From NCBI GenBank assembly GCA_900199655.1, contig FZRE01000006.1, positions 105,985 through 169,984 of the forward strand: DNA of 64,000 nt, given 5' to 3'. Shown in pieces: positions 8,449-19,578 of the stretch. Source of the stretch: Prevotellaceae bacterium KH2P17 (GTDB taxonomy: Bacteria > Bacteroidota > Bacteroidia > Bacteroidales > Bacteroidaceae). The notes beneath the pieces are model-generated. The model was not told the origin of the DNA. It saw only the letters and a program-made list of their open reading frames with translations, and searched no databases. How positions within the stretch are numbered: the first letter of the stretch is position 1; every line of letters starts with the position of its first letter. The position numbers were made by a program, and so were the translations under genes.

Positions 8449-9506
8449 TCAAGAAAAAATGTATGACTACAGAATGGATAAAGTCCATATCCGTACGTAA
8501 CAAATATAAAGACCTGAACCTGATAGAGAAAGTCATCAGGGCAATGTCCCTGCTGGAGATGCTGAAATTATCTGGTTGCCCATTCTGCTTTAAGGGCGGT
8601 TCGGCTCTGATGCTTATTTTGGGTGAATCCGCTCACCGACTATCCATAGACATTGACATTATCTGCCCTCCCGGGACGGATATTGATCCCTATCTGAAAG
8701 ATATAGAAAGGTTCGGTTTCATATCCAAGACCCTTGAAGAACGGCAGCAGAGGAACACGAATATTCCCAAAAGCCACTCGAAATTCTTTTATCACATCGC
8801 TTATAAGAACGATGATAAACCTGCGTATATACTGCTTGATGTCCTATACGAGGATTTACAATACCACGCTACCGAAGAAGTTGAGATTAAAGGGCCTTTT
8901 ATAGAATTGGACGGTGATCCATTGAAGGTAACCGTGCCATCAGCTGACGACATTCTCGGTGATAAACTTACTGCATTTGCCCCTAATACCTCGGGTATTC
9001 CTTATGTCAAGGGGGACAGAGACCGCTCGCTGGAAATCATCAAGCAGTTATATGACGTAGGCAGACTGTTTGAGCATACTGACAATTTCCTGCACACTAA
9101 GGAAACTTTCACCCAGATAGGGAGAATAGAATTGCAATATCGGGGCTTGCCTGCTGAACTGTCACTCATTTATGAAGATATTCGGGAAACTGCCTTGTGT
9201 CTGGCTACCAGAGGGCAAATGGGTAAAGGTGATTTCAATATGCTGCAAAACGGCATCAAGAAAATAGACGGCTACATCTACAAAGGGAAATATCGCATAG
9301 AAGATGCTATCATAGATTCGGCTCGTGCGGCTTACCTTGCCACTGCAATAGAAAAATCAAACACAAGAATTGAGAGATATGATGGAAATCCGAACACCAT
9401 ACTTGCCATGGAATTGTCTCCTTCCGTCAATAATAAACTCAACAAATTGAAAAAAATATTGCCGGAAGCCTTCTTCTATTGGGTCAAGACGAGTGAGCTA
9501 TTATGA
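8445..9506 (+). CDS. AbiEii/AbiGii nucleotidyltransferase toxin
   Basis: The 353-residue protein carries the DNA polymerase beta-like nucleotidyltransferase signature: GGSAL at residues 51-55, then the SIDIDI metal-binding carboxylates (Asp69, Asp71). The downstream block PSADDILGDKLTAFAP, and later YDVGRLFEH, are typical of AbiEii. Members transfer nucleotides to tRNA or other targets and give abortive phage resistance and plasmid maintenance. In an ICE it would stabilise the element and perhaps exclude phage. It begins within the antitoxin stop codon. Confidence 0.88.
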   Translation: MIKKKCMTTEWIKSISVRNKYKDLNLIEKVIRAMSLLEMLKLSGCPFCFKGGSALMLILGESAHRLSIDIDIICPPGTDIDPYLKDIERFGFISKTLEERQQRNTNIPKSHSKFFYHIAYKNDDKPAYILLDVLYEDLQYHATEEVEIKGPFIELDGDPLKVTVPSADDILGDKLTAFAPNTSGIPYVKGDRDRSLEIIKQLYDVGRLFEHTDNFLHTKETFTQIGRIELQYRGLPAELSLIYEDIRETALCLATRGQMGKGDFNMLQNGIKKIDGYIYKGKYRIEDAIIDSARAAYLATAIEKSNTRIERYDGNPNTILAMELSPSVNNKLNKLKKILPEAFFYWVKTSELL

Positions 9507-9512
9507 AAAATA

Positions 9513-9555
9513 GTTAGATTTTGGCAATAAACATATATTATTGCCAAAATCTAAC
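9513..9555. repeat. Second copy of the 43-bp palindrome, downstream of the AbiE operon
   Basis: The arms 9513-9528 and 9540-9555 are the same 16-mers as at 7663-7705 and the spacer is again 11 bases, but with a different spacer sequence. It lies between the convergent toxin and helicase/methylase genes. It may act as a bidirectional terminator, a second AbiEi binding site, or the scar of a cassette with repeated ends. Confidence 0.8.
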
Positions 9556-9589
9556 TGACTTGATAATAATTATCATCAATGTATTTCTA

Positions 9590-12500
9590 TTAGTGTCTCC
9601 ACTTGGGTCTGAAACTCTGTAAACGGCTATTTTCTTCCTTGTCTTGGGCAGGGTAGCCCTCGTTCTTTATTCCAGCAGAGTGAGTATTGCCGGCTAACTC
9701 CTCTCCTTGCTTCATTTCCTCCGTTTCTTCTTTTTCCTCCTCCGGCGGTGCAAGCGTAAGCGCAATCTTTCTGTCAAGTTCTGCTGCCTCCCCTTTGAGC
9801 GCACGCAGCTCGTCCTCTTTCTTCCAAGAGCCGTTGGCAATATTCGTGTAAACGTCTTTGTTGGCTACAACCTTTGCCATTTCCTTCTCATGCGACTCTA
9901 TCACCTTCGGGATACGCTCCAAGGCATTAACGAAGTTCTCACAGGCAAGTTTCGGGTCTGTCGCCAACTTACCGTTATTATAGGTATAGTAGATGCTCTC
10001 CTGTCCCTTGACAAAGAAGCGGTTCACCGAGCAATCAAACAGGTCCTTTGAGCTGCTCTCCGTCTTGACCATGACGGAAAAGCCGTAAATCTCGCCGATT
10101 TTGTTGTACTCGCCCTTGGTGCGTGCCTTCTCGTCAATCTCATGCAAGCGGGCGGCAATGACCTTAATATCCGTGGAGTCCTCCACACCTTTTATTGTCA
10201 ATTTATTGACGGGCAGTCCCTCCTTGTCACGCTCCACACGCTGCTCAAAGAGAGCCAAGTCCGCCTTAGCCTCCTTAATTTTGTCCGAATGGAAGGACAC
10301 GGAGCTGTCAATCTCCGCCAACTTCCCTGTCGCTGCATCACGCTCACGGAGGAAGTTCTTGCGCTCGGATTCCAAGGTGGCGATTTTCTTGTCCAGCCTT
10401 GCCTTTTCCAAGAGGTCGGTATTACCCGAAAGCACCGCCACGTACTCGGAGAAGTTCATACCGCTGTCCTCGTCCATCGAACCCTCGTCGATGGTACGGC
10501 TGCCCAGCGTGTTGGTCTTCAGCTGGTTGATGAAAAGCTGCTTGTTGTGAAGCAGGTTGAACTTGTAGCTGTCCAGCGACCGCTCTACGGCATAGATAAT
10601 GACATCGACCTTGTTGTCCGCAAACTCCTTGGCGATAAGGTTTCCCTTACGCACGGCTCGCCCGTTGCGCTGCTCCAAGTCCGAAGGTCGCCAGGGCGTG
10701 TCAAGATGATGCACGGCCACGGCACGCTGCTGGGCGTTCACGCCCGTGCCCAACATGGACGTGGAGCCGAAGATGATGCGGATGTCGCCACGGTTCATGG
10801 CATCCACCATCGCCTTCTTTGCCTTTTCGTTCTTGCATTCTTGAATGAAACGTACCTCGTAGGACGGGATATGGTAGTCCTCCACCAACTTACGCTTTAT
10901 CTCGCTGTACACGTTCCATTCTCCGGGCTTATATGTCCCCAAATCCGAGAATACGAACTGCGTTCCTTTCTGTGCATCATACTTCCGATAATAGTCATTG
11001 AGCAACTTTGCACAATGGCTCGCCTTATTGTCGATGTGATCCGAGTACCCTTCCAAATCTATCATGCGTAAATCCAAGCTCATCTTCCTCGCGTAGTCGG
11101 TGGCGATGAGCATCTTTGCCTTTTCCTCGCTCTCGCTGAGCGGCGCACGTCCCAACAACGTGGCATTACCTGTCTTGGCGAACTCCATCAGCTTGCCGAT
11201 GAACTCCTCCTGCTCCGGCGTTGGCGGTATGTTGTGCAGTATCTCGTTTTTCTCGGGGCGATCGATACCGATGTCCTTTGCCGTGCGGAAATCGCAAATC
11301 TCCGCGTAGAACGCCGCAAGCTCCGGCACCTTGATGAAGGTGCGGAACCGCTCCTTCTGGATAATCTCATTGGTGATGGAGAACTCATAGTCGGTCGATT
11401 TTTTGGCAAAGACCGCCGCCCATGCGTCAAAGCTGTTGATACCTTGCCGCTCCAACGCCTGCGGGCGGAGGTACTTAAACAGAAGGTACAATTCTGTCAG
11501 TGAGTTGCTGATGGTCGTTCCCGAAAGGAAGGTTGCCCCCAAGTCCTTGCCAGACCGCTCTTGTATGGTGCGTATGGCAAAGAGCATATTCAGGGCACGC
11601 TGTGAGCCGTCGGGATTGCCCAAGCCCGACACCCTGTCGTGGCGGGTGTTGAACATCAGGTTCTTGAATTGGTGACTTTCATCGACAAAGAGGTGGTCAA
11701 TGCCCATCATTTTGAAGTCCACGGCATCGTCCTTTCTCTCGGCGATGCTGTCCTGTATGCTCTGCAACTTCGCTTCAAGCGTCTGCTTGCGCTTCTCCAA
11801 GCCTTTGAGCATACCACGGGAGATGTCGGCTCCCTGCATGCGCAGAACTTCAAGGTTCTCCTCCACGGAGTCCATCTCCTTCTGCAGGATAGCCTCCTGT
11901 ATTTCCAATGCCTGCGGTATCATGCCGAACTGCTCGTGCGTGAGGATGATGCAGTCCCAGTCGTTGTTCTTGATGTCGTTGAAGATACGCTGCCGGTTCT
12001 GCTTGCTGAAATCGTTCTTGCCCGGATAGAGCACCCTGGCATTGGGATAAGCCTTGCGGAACGTGTCGGCAATGTCGAATACGTTTGCCTTCAGGCCGAT
12101 AATCATCGGCTTGTTCGCCAAACCCAATCGCTTCATCTCATAGGCTGCCGTACACATGATGAGCGTCTTGCCTGCTCCCACCTCATGGTCGCAGATACCC
12201 CCGCCGTTGGTCTTGAGCATCCATACGGCATCCTTCTGGCTCTTGTAAAGGTCGGCTATGCCCAGCCGTTTGAGGTCAAGATCGGGAAAGGTCTGGTGCG
12301 TGCCATCGAAGTTGGGTCGCACAAAACAGTTGAAAAGACGGTTGTAACGGTCGGAGAGCTGCTGCTTGAACGTGTCCGGTGTCCGTCCGAGCCAATCGAC
12401 AAAGCCCTGCCGTATCTCCTCAATCTTGGCGTTCGCCATCTGTATGGCGTGCCCGTCGCGCACTTTTATCGTCTTCTCGTTGCCCTCGGCATCAAGCACC

Positions 12501-15500
12501 GTCTTACTCTTGTTGATGTCGGGTATGGTGTTGTGCAGGGCGTGCTTGAGGAGGTTGATGCCGTCATAGCGGCGAAACTCTCCCCGGACGGCATACTTGT
12601 GCCAGATATTGGCATTCGTATGGTCACAGACAATGGAATACTCGTCCATGTTGGAGTGGTAGGACACGCTGATGTCCGTCTCAAAAAACTCCGAGGCGAA
12701 CCTGCCATAGACCTTGGCCGGTATCCAACGCTCACCGAGGTTGAAGTCAAAATCGGCAAAAGGAATCGGTGGCGGCGTGGCGGCACGCAGGGCTGCAAGG
12801 CTCTGCTTCGCTTCCCCATGCTCCGGATGGTCCAAGAGCCAAGACTCAATACGCTCCGCCTTCTCGATCACGTTGCCCGATATGAACTTGTCGGCTACCT
12901 CGTAGCCGTCCTCCTCCGGATTGTAGAAGATACGTCCCTCCAAGGCGGAAAGCATATCACTTTCCTCCATGTCGGGAAGCAGGGAACTCATATAGTCAAG
13001 CTCCACCGTGCCGTACTTGTTGAGCGATGCGCCCAATGCCTCCATCGGGTCTGCGGCAACGGACAGTTCGGTGGTGGCGAATGCCGTGGGATGGTCGAAG
13101 ATGTCCGCCTTGATGTACCTGCCGTTCTCGGAGCGTTCCAAAAACAGCATCTCCATGCCCGTGGCATCCATTTTTATCACATCGGTGTTCGCCTTCTGGT
13201 TGAAATAGCCCCAGCGTAGGACATAACCGTCATAAAGGCGGTTGAGCTTCTCACGTTCCTCCTTGTCCTCTGTTTGGTTATTCGCCTCATAGTCATATAG
13301 ACGATGGTAGCACTCCCGTATTTCTATATAGGCTTTCAGCCGTGAGATTTGCGCATAGGGCAAGTCCATCGGATTGAAGGTAGGATGCCGCTTCAAATCG
13401 GAGAGAAAACCGACCTGTCCCTTCTGCACGACGATGGAGCCGTCCCTTAGGTGGGTGTCCGGTGATGAGAGAAAGGGGCGCGGCGAGGCATCAAACTCTT
13501 TCTTGACTTCCACTATCGGTTGTGGGGTATGTTGCTCTGCTTCGTCCATAAAATCGAAGAGCGACGGCTCTCTCGGGGATGGAGAAGTGTTTTTACGAGG
13601 CGTGCGGGTGCGCCGGACGGGAGTTTTGTGAGCCGGAGACGAAACAGTCTTTTGTTGGGCGGTCTTGTTCTCGGAAATTTCTTTGTTCACCCTTGACACT
13701 TCCTGTGTCCACAGGCTGTATTCCTCGGGAGCAAAGAGCGTCCCCTCTGCTTCCGTTTCGTTCTCGTTGATAATCGGATGATGGTCCTCATCGAAATAGA
13801 CCGTCTGTCCGTTCATCTCCCGCGGGGCTTCCACATCCGTGCGGATTCCCTTCGTTTCCTGCTCATACTGACGATGAAGAGTCAATGTGGGCACACCTTC
13901 GGGAGCGGGTTCATAGGGAACTTGCTCGGTTGTTTGCAAGGTTTGCCCATCCACCTCTTCCTTGACCGGCTCACTGACCTTTTCAACTTGAACTTCCTCC
14001 TTTTCTTCTTCCGTGGAAAGCTTCTCCTCCATTGGCTGAGCCTGGACTGTCGGCTCGGCTTTTTCCTTGATTTCCCCGATCATCGGTTCCTTGGTATATT
14101 GTCCCCTTACTATCTCCTCCAATTCTGCAATCTCGTGCAGTTTCTTGGGTGTAAAGTACAAATCGCGTTCGATGCCCAACCCGTGTATCTTCACTTCCTC
14201 CATCTCATCGAGCGACATATTGCCCAGCTCCCAACCATAGCCCATCGTCACGGCACCGAAACCGATACGAGTCTTCGGGTCGTACTCCAAGAGATATGCC
14301 GTGTAAGCTCCCATCGGGAAGAAATAGCGTGCGTAGGCAACCTTATCGCCAATAAGTTCCTTTCCCTTGCTGTAAAGTTTGGGCAGTTGCTTCCTGATGC
14401 TGTCAGGCATCAAGTTATAGGCATTCTCGTTTTCTTTATCCTCCGTTGGCTTTTCTTCGGGTAAATCCACCGTTACACCGAGTCTGTATAACTCCTTGGC
14501 AGCCTCGGCTTGTCGCTCTTCCTCCGTCATCGGTATGCCCGTCTCATAGAGCTTGCGGTCAAAGTGTTTTCCTGCATCTTGCGAGAGTTGAATCCGAAGA
14601 CTTTCCGCCATATCATCCATGCTCCCATCAAAGCTGTACTCCCACGCAGGCTTGCCGTAGGGATCTGTACCCATCGTGCGCTCCGTGGCGATGGTGCGGT
14701 GAGAGACGTCTTTCCATTCGCCCTCAAAGAGCGAGTTATGGTTAAAGGCAATGGAGAAGCCATCGCCCTTGGGAACGGAGGCGGTTTCTACAAACTGCTG
14801 CTCGGTGCCTTCGCCGATTTCCTTGCCCGACTGCTTCTGCAGGACAATGAGGTCGCTGCCCACTTCCGTCCCTGCGTTTTCGGAGAACATACCCGATGGC
14901 AGACGGATAGCGGAGACAAGTCGGCTGTTCTGCATCAGATAACGGCGGATGGCTTCGTTCTTGGGACTGTCCAATACGCCCTGCGAGGTGATGAAAGCCA
15001 GCAGACCGCCCTCCTTGAGCGTGTCCAGCCCCTTCACGAAGAAATAGTTATGAATGGCGCGTGTGGACTCCCGTCTGAGAATGTCCTTGCCCTTGCTGTA
15101 CTCACGGTCATAGACCATGAAATCGCCAAAGGGGATATTGCTGGTGACAAGGTCGTATTTGTCCTTATCCTCCAACTCCCCGATGGCTTCAAAGGGATCT
15201 TGGCGGACAAAGATGCTGCCTTGCCCATAAGGATGCAGGGCTTGTGAGATACGGGCGGTAAGCAGGTCTTTCTCCATTGCATCGACCGTACTTGCTTTCT
15301 TTGCGAACGTCTCGGCAAAGGCTCCCATACCAGCCGAAGGGTCTAAGCAGCGACGTATGGGTATATCTACAGAAGTGAGTGCATCGGAAATGGCGGCGAC
15401 GATGCGGGTATCGGTATAGAAGGACGTGAGCACGCTTGCCTTGATGCTCTCCCAATACCGCTTGGCGGTATTGGCATCGACGGCTTCGCGGTATATCATC

Positions 15501-15733
15501 TGTTTGAGCCTTTGGGTCGGCTCGAAGAGCTGCTGCTCCGACTGGCTCCAATAGCGGAGGTCGTCGGAACTGTCACATCGGTTCAGTACGCATTTCAGGC
15601 CACCGAAGCCCTGATAGCCACGCAGGGCGGCTTTTTCTTCCTCGGTGGCTTCGCGGCGTTCCTTTTCCAGACGCAGCACCACACGGATGGCTTCCGTGTT
15701 GGCTGCCAAGACTGCTTTCTTATTGTATGCCAT
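9590..15733 (-). CDS. Giant N6-adenine methylase / SNF2-type helicase fusion
   Basis: The 2047-residue protein starts with a methyltransferase domain: the SAM motif DPSAGMGAF near residue 133 and catalytic NIPFGDF near residue 200 (variant of NPPF/Y). A low-complexity Glu/Lys-rich linker spans about residues 550-780. A superfamily-2 helicase follows: Walker [12 protein letters not shown] near 1181, Walker B DESHQFKN near 1351, and motif [12 protein letters not shown] near 1691. The C-terminus is coiled-coil-like. Such proteins are widespread on Bacteroidales conjugative elements, often beside topB, and are thought to protect or remodel incoming DNA. It is downstream of topB and of the DUF3945-type gene. 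A C10 tract (G10 in its own sense) lies 54 bp before its start. Confidence 0.85.
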   Translation of the reverse strand: MAYNKKAVLAANTEAIRVVLRLEKERREATEEEKAALRGYQGFGGLKCVLNRCDSSDDLRYWSQSEQQLFEPTQRLKQMIYREAVDANTAKRYWESIKASVLTSFYTDTRIVAAISDALTSVDIPIRRCLDPSAGMGAFAETFAKKASTVDAMEKDLLTARISQALHPYGQGSIFVRQDPFEAIGELEDKDKYDLVTSNIPFGDFMVYDREYSKGKDILRRESTRAIHNYFFVKGLDTLKEGGLLAFITSQGVLDSPKNEAIRRYLMQNSRLVSAIRLPSGMFSENAGTEVGSDLIVLQKQSGKEIGEGTEQQFVETASVPKGDGFSIAFNHNSLFEGEWKDVSHRTIATERTMGTDPYGKPAWEYSFDGSMDDMAESLRIQLSQDAGKHFDRKLYETGIPMTEEERQAEAAKELYRLGVTVDLPEEKPTEDKENENAYNLMPDSIRKQLPKLYSKGKELIGDKVAYARYFFPMGAYTAYLLEYDPKTRIGFGAVTMGYGWELGNMSLDEMEEVKIHGLGIERDLYFTPKKLHEIAELEEIVRGQYTKEPMIGEIKEKAEPTVQAQPMEEKLSTEEEKEEVQVEKVSEPVKEEVDGQTLQTTEQVPYEPAPEGVPTLTLHRQYEQETKGIRTDVEAPREMNGQTVYFDEDHHPIINENETEAEGTLFAPEEYSLWTQEVSRVNKEISENKTAQQKTVSSPAHKTPVRRTRTPRKNTSPSPREPSLFDFMDEAEQHTPQPIVEVKKEFDASPRPFLSSPDTHLRDGSIVVQKGQVGFLSDLKRHPTFNPMDLPYAQISRLKAYIEIRECYHRLYDYEANNQTEDKEEREKLNRLYDGYVLRWGYFNQKANTDVIKMDATGMEMLFLERSENGRYIKADIFDHPTAFATTELSVAADPMEALGASLNKYGTVELDYMSSLLPDMEESDMLSALEGRIFYNPEEDGYEVADKFISGNVIEKAERIESWLLDHPEHGEAKQSLAALRAATPPPIPFADFDFNLGERWIPAKVYGRFASEFFETDISVSYHSNMDEYSIVCDHTNANIWHKYAVRGEFRRYDGINLLKHALHNTIPDINKSKTVLDAEGNEKTIKVRDGHAIQMANAKIEEIRQGFVDWLGRTPDTFKQQLSDRYNRLFNCFVRPNFDGTHQTFPDLDLKRLGIADLYKSQKDAVWMLKTNGGGICDHEVGAGKTLIMCTAAYEMKRLGLANKPMIIGLKANVFDIADTFRKAYPNARVLYPGKNDFSKQNRQRIFNDIKNNDWDCIILTHEQFGMIPQALEIQEAILQKEMDSVEENLEVLRMQGADISRGMLKGLEKRKQTLEAKLQSIQDSIAERKDDAVDFKMMGIDHLFVDESHQFKNLMFNTRHDRVSGLGNPDGSQRALNMLFAIRTIQERSGKDLGATFLSGTTISNSLTELYLLFKYLRPQALERQGINSFDAWAAVFAKKSTDYEFSITNEIIQKERFRTFIKVPELAAFYAEICDFRTAKDIGIDRPEKNEILHNIPPTPEQEEFIGKLMEFAKTGNATLLGRAPLSESEEKAKMLIATDYARKMSLDLRMIDLEGYSDHIDNKASHCAKLLNDYYRKYDAQKGTQFVFSDLGTYKPGEWNVYSEIKRKLVEDYHIPSYEVRFIQECKNEKAKKAMVDAMNRGDIRIIFGSTSMLGTGVNAQQRAVAVHHLDTPWRPSDLEQRNGRAVRKGNLIAKEFADNKVDVIIYAVERSLDSYKFNLLHNKQLFINQLKTNTLGSRTIDEGSMDEDSGMNFSEYVAVLSGNTDLLEKARLDKKIATLESERKNFLRERDAATGKLAEIDSSVSFHSDKIKEAKADLALFEQRVERDKEGLPVNKLTIKGVEDSTDIKVIAARLHEIDEKARTKGEYNKIGEIYGFSVMVKTESSSKDLFDCSVNRFFVKGQESIYYTYNNGKLATDPKLACENFVNALERIPKVIESHEKEMAKVVANKDVYTNIANGSWKKEDELRALKGEAAELDRKIALTLAPPEEEKEETEEMKQGEELAGNTHSAGIKNEGYPAQDKEENSRLQSFRPKWRH

Positions 15734-15786
15734 AGTGTTTTCTTTTTAATTTAAGAAGGAAAAGGTCGGAAGATAAAAGTATATTA

Positions 15787-15796
15787 CCCCCCCCCC
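15787..15796. repeat. C10 homopolymer between topB and the methylase/helicase gene
   Basis: Ten consecutive C on the plus strand (G10 in the sense of the minus-strand genes) lie in the 96-bp interval between the topB stop and the start of the methylase/helicase gene. Tracts of this kind are prone to slippage and can tune expression of a downstream gene. Confidence 0.8.
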
Positions 15797-15829
15797 GACC
15801 AATTCTGTTCCTCGTTGTTTCTGTCGGGA

Positions 15830-17920
15830 TTATCTCCCTCTTGGTTTTCCTTTCCTGTTTTCAAATTCAAAGGAAGTGGTGTAGTCTTCATTCTGCACCA
15901 GACTGGCGTTGAACTTCTTGCCTGCCTTGCTCGTCAAGCCTTTGAGGATGGTCGTTCGTCCCGTGGTCAGCAAGTCCCGGATATGGTCCTCTGTGAGGAG
16001 CGTGCCGCAGACCTCACGGAAGACATGGAAGTCGCAGCCCTCGTGTCTGCATTTAGCAACCTTGGCATAAATGCCCACGCTCTCATTGCCACACTTGGGA
16101 CAGCGGTAGGTGGGATAAGACTTCTGTTCGGGGGCAAGGGAGAGCAATTCCTCGCAGATGGTGCCGACGTAGGAGTTGATGCCTTGAGTGAACTTTTCGG
16201 GCGGCATCTGCCCCGCCTCGATGGCGGCAAGTGTCAGTTCCCAGCTTCCCGTCATCTCCGCATTGGCGATTCTCTTGTCCTTGACAATCTCATAGACTGC
16301 CAAGCCTTTCTCTGTGGGGATGATAGATTTCCTGTCCCTGCGGATATAGTCACGGAGGATAAGGGTTTCGATGATGTTAGCACGGGTGGCAGGTGTGCCG
16401 ATACCACATTCTGCCATAGCCTTTTTACTCTCTGCATCTTCTACCTCTTTCCCTGCGTTCTCCATAGCCGAGAGTAAGGTAGCCTCCGTATAGAGGGACT
16501 TCGGTTTGGTCTTATGCTCAGTAATCTCGGCAGAAACAAGAGGCAAAACCTCTCCCTCCGCCAAGTTGGGCAACGAAGACAAAACCTGCTCATCCCCGTC
16601 CTCTTTCTTCTCCAAAGCAGTTGCCTTATCTTTCTGCACGGCTTTCCAGCCCAAGGAGATTTGTCGGCACGCTTTCCAAGTAAAGGCGGTGGTGCCGTCC
16701 GTGAACCGCACCAGCATACGTTCTTCCTCGGAATCGGGAGAAAAGGCTTCGACAAAACGGGCTACTACCATCTGATAGACGGTCACCTCGTCTGCCGATA
16801 AGCCCGACGGTGTTTCCCCCGTGGGGATGATGGCGTGGTGGTCGGTTATCTTAGCGTTGTCCACCGAATGGCGGTTAAGCGGAGTCGAAAGCGTTTCACC
16901 TATCTTGCGGAGCAGGGCGGGTACTTCCTCAAAAACATCCTCGCTGATGTATCGGCTGCCTGTGCGGGGATAGGTCGTGATTTTCTTCTCATAGAGGCTC
17001 TGGGCTATCGAGAGGGTCTTGTCCGCTGAAAAGCCGTGGTGTCTGTTGGCTTCCTTCTGCAGGGCAGTGAGGTCGTACAAGAGTGGTGGCGACGTATGCC
17101 CCGCCTGTCTTGCGACCGACTCTGCTTTAAGCCCGCTCTGTCCGTGAAGCACAGCGAGAGCGGATTGTGCGCTGGCTTCATTTTCAAATGCAGTTTCGCA
17201 CACGGCTTTCAGCGACACGCCCTCTTTCTCCATAAGAGCGGAGAGTTTCCAAAACGGTACGGAAGAAAAATCACGGTTATCTATGTACCGACGGCAGACC
17301 ATAGCAAGGGTCGGGGTCTGTACCCGTCCCAACGAATAGCCTCCCCTGCGGGCAATGGACAGGGCACGGCTGGCATTGATGCCCACAAGCCAGTCAGCTT
17401 CGCTCCTTGACTTGGCGGAGTAATAGAGATTGTCGTAACGACTTCCCGGCTTGAGATTGGAAAGTCCCTCACGGATAGCTTTGTCCGTCAGTGAACAAAT
17501 CCAAAGGCGGTCGAAAGGCTTTCGACAATTTAGATATTGGTAGATATAGCGAAAGATGAGTTCACCCTCCCGCCCTGCATCGGTGGCAACAATGATACGG
17601 TCTGCCTTGTCAAAGCAGGAACGTATCACCTTGAGTTGTTTGAGTGCAGAAGGATCTGATACAAATTCCTTGTCCTTACGCACTTGTCGGACAATAAGCC
17701 GGAAAGGATTGGGACGGATGGGCAGGTCTTCGGCTTTATAGGCGGAAAAACCGTAGGCTTCGGGCATGGCAAGGGTGATGAGGTGTCCCATCGCCCAAGT
17801 AACAAGAAAACCGCTGCCTTCCAAAAATCCGTCCTGCCTACTATTAGCCCCAACAATACGGGCAATGTCTCTGGCTACCGAGGGTTTCTCGGCGATAATA
17901 CAAGTTGTCATAATCGGCAA
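15830..17920 (-). CDS. topB: DNA topoisomerase III (type IA)
   Basis: The 696-residue protein has an N-terminal toprim domain (CIIAEKPSVARDIARIVGA; ATDAGREGELIFRYIY), the type IA core with active-site Tyr in ITTYPRTGSRYI near residue 317, and a C-terminal zinc-ribbon-like part (RCPKCGNESVG, CRHEGCDF). The same gene type is part of the excision region of CTnDOT-family elements, where it relaxes or decatenates DNA. The downstream gene is the methylase/helicase; upstream is the DUF3945-type gene, with only 12 bases between. They are probably one operon. Confidence 0.95.
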   Translation of the reverse strand: MPIMTTCIIAEKPSVARDIARIVGANSRQDGFLEGSGFLVTWAMGHLITLAMPEAYGFSAYKAEDLPIRPNPFRLIVRQVRKDKEFVSDPSALKQLKVIRSCFDKADRIIVATDAGREGELIFRYIYQYLNCRKPFDRLWICSLTDKAIREGLSNLKPGSRYDNLYYSAKSRSEADWLVGINASRALSIARRGGYSLGRVQTPTLAMVCRRYIDNRDFSSVPFWKLSALMEKEGVSLKAVCETAFENEASAQSALAVLHGQSGLKAESVARQAGHTSPPLLYDLTALQKEANRHHGFSADKTLSIAQSLYEKKITTYPRTGSRYISEDVFEEVPALLRKIGETLSTPLNRHSVDNAKITDHHAIIPTGETPSGLSADEVTVYQMVVARFVEAFSPDSEEERMLVRFTDGTTAFTWKACRQISLGWKAVQKDKATALEKKEDGDEQVLSSLPNLAEGEVLPLVSAEITEHKTKPKSLYTEATLLSAMENAGKEVEDAESKKAMAECGIGTPATRANIIETLILRDYIRRDRKSIIPTEKGLAVYEIVKDKRIANAEMTGSWELTLAAIEAGQMPPEKFTQGINSYVGTICEELLSLAPEQKSYPTYRCPKCGNESVGIYAKVAKCRHEGCDFHVFREVCGTLLTEDHIRDLLTTGRTTILKGLTSKAGKKFNASLVQNEDYTTSFEFENRKGKPRGR

Positions 17921-17932
17921 AAGAATTAAGGG

Positions 17933-19330
17933 TTACATCCTACGTCCACGAGACTTCTTCTGCTTGTTCTCGTCCTGCTTCTGCTTTTGGGCGGCAGTAG
18001 GCTGTGTCTGCCCGGTCTTCAAAGGCTCCTTCACGTTCTTCGTGGCTTCGTTGGTCTTGCCGTGGTTATTGACCGCTACCTGTGTCTTGTGTTCCTCCGC
18101 CACGGCTTCCACCTTGCCATTCTTCTGACTCTTGTCGGGATTCCATTTATAGAAACGCGGACGGTTCTGCTCCTTGTCCATACGGACGTAGGCATTAAAG
18201 GAGTTCCCCTCCTTATCGACCATGTTCTTCAAATAGAGCGCACGCCCGTTATTCAATGCCTCGCGCTGTTTCTCGGAAAGTTCCAAGCCGCAGAGTTTAT
18301 GGGGTACGCCCTGCTGCTGAGAGTGTTGCTGTCGCTCTTTTAAGCCTTGTTTGTCACCAAAGATAAACTCAATGCCTTTTCGTTCGGCATTGACCTGCAG
18401 GGTGGCATTGAAGGACTTGCCGCTCTTGGCGATCATACCCTCCACCTTCACGGCTTTGCCCTCCACAAGATCCTTATACTGCTGGTCGGAAAGCGTAACG
18501 CCCTTGATGTCCTTGGGGATGTTCACACGGTCGGCACGCAGGGCGATAAGTTCGTTGGTCTGTGGGTCGATGGAAACGTAGGCGGCAAAAGGCTCACTGT
18601 TTTTGGGTGTTACCTCAATGGTCTTGCCAAGGTTGCCCGTAGTGAGTAGTTGCTCCTTCTCTTCGGGCGAGAACTTATACCCCATATAGGGAAAATCGAG
18701 TTGTGGCTCTTTCCTCAAAGGATGGATAGCCAGCCCGATGTTGCCCTCACCGTCCGTGCGGAAAGCAAGGCGGGCATCGGTGTAGATGGTGGTGTCGCCC
18801 ATCGGGATGGCAATCGTCATGAGATTGCTCTTCTGCCAGTTGAGCATATTTGTGAGTTCTCCGCTCTGCTCCAACTGCTCACGGGAAAGTCCGAGGCGGT
18901 CGAGCTGTTTCCAGTCCACCTTTTCCGGGTTGATGGCTGTGGTGTTCTTCTGCCGGGGCAGATAGTCCTCAAAGGGTACGCCAATCTCTGCCAACTGCTG
19001 CTTGCTTTCGGGCTTCTCACGGCTTTGGAGCAGGGTGCGCAGGTTGTCCACGCCCTGCTCTACATTGCTTGCCACGACTTTGTAGAGTCCGAAGCGGGTA
19101 GGCTCGTTGAACTGACGGAGGAAATTCTTCATGAAGTTCTCCAAAAGTCCCTCCTTGCTGTTAAACTTTAGAAATGCTGCTTGATTGGCGGCGGTGGCTT
19201 CGGTGGTCTTGAGGTTGCCCTTGTCGTCGATACCGGAAACTACGGAAAGTTTTCCTGTTTCCTTTTCGTTCTTTACCTCTGTGCGGTCTTCCAAGACCAG
19301 CACATAGTTGTCATTGTTGTTTGATTCCAT
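17933..19330 (-). CDS. DUF4099/DUF3945-type ICE protein
   Basis: The 465-residue protein starts with an acidic tail (MESNNNDNYVLVLEDRTEV). It contains the repeated DUF3945-like blocks typical of Bacteroides conjugative elements (FSPEEKEQLLTTGNLGKTIE near residues 220-240; LSDQQYKDLVEGKAVKVEGM near 280; LSEKQREALNNGRALYLKNM near 350). A DUF4099-like region (WKQLDRLGLSREQLEQSGEL) precedes them. The C-terminus is Lys/Gln-rich. No enzymatic motif is visible. It always seems to travel with topB and helicase genes, so a role in DNA processing of the element is inferred. Confidence 0.7.
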   Translation of the reverse strand: MESNNNDNYVLVLEDRTEVKNEKETGKLSVVSGIDDKGNLKTTEATAANQAAFLKFNSKEGLLENFMKNFLRQFNEPTRFGLYKVVASNVEQGVDNLRTLLQSREKPESKQQLAEIGVPFEDYLPRQKNTTAINPEKVDWKQLDRLGLSREQLEQSGELTNMLNWQKSNLMTIAIPMGDTTIYTDARLAFRTDGEGNIGLAIHPLRKEPQLDFPYMGYKFSPEEKEQLLTTGNLGKTIEVTPKNSEPFAAYVSIDPQTNELIALRADRVNIPKDIKGVTLSDQQYKDLVEGKAVKVEGMIAKSGKSFNATLQVNAERKGIEFIFGDKQGLKERQQHSQQQGVPHKLCGLELSEKQREALNNGRALYLKNMVDKEGNSFNAYVRMDKEQNRPRFYKWNPDKSQKNGKVEAVAEEHKTQVAVNNHGKTNEATKNVKEPLKTGQTQPTAAQKQKQDENKQKKSRGRRM

Positions 19331-19516
19331 TGCTTGATAATTTTAATGATGAATACTCTTATCAAGCCACTAAATTATAGGTATATAAAGAGAATTAAAA
19401 GTTTTCGGGAAAAGTGGGAAATCAAGGGAGATCGCGGGAAATAGTTGTTTGTGTGCCGTAAGACCCTACTTACAGGAAGTCTAAAATGCCGCTTTGTGAA
19501 GTATGATATAGTTGCT

Positions 19517-19571
19517 ATAACAAGGAAAATCCCCAATTATCTGCTGGATAAATGGGGATTTTCCTTGTTAT
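19517..19571. terminator. Strong 19-bp hairpin, end of the oxoamine synthase-tetR operon
   Basis: 19517-19535 is perfectly complementary to 19553-19571 with a 17-base loop. It lies 7 bases past the stop of the minus-strand TetR gene and about 190 bp before the start of the next minus-strand gene. It most likely isolates the cargo from the topB operon. The remaining bases from 19331 to 19516 show no gene. Confidence 0.75.
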
Positions 19572-19578
19572 GTGCCTT

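Noticed and set aside
11639..13219. 526-codon open frame on the plus strand opposite the methylase/helicase gene
   Set aside because: It is entirely antisense to a strongly supported domain-bearing gene and is hydrophobic and Val/Leu/His-rich, as expected of a complementary frame. No motif supports it.
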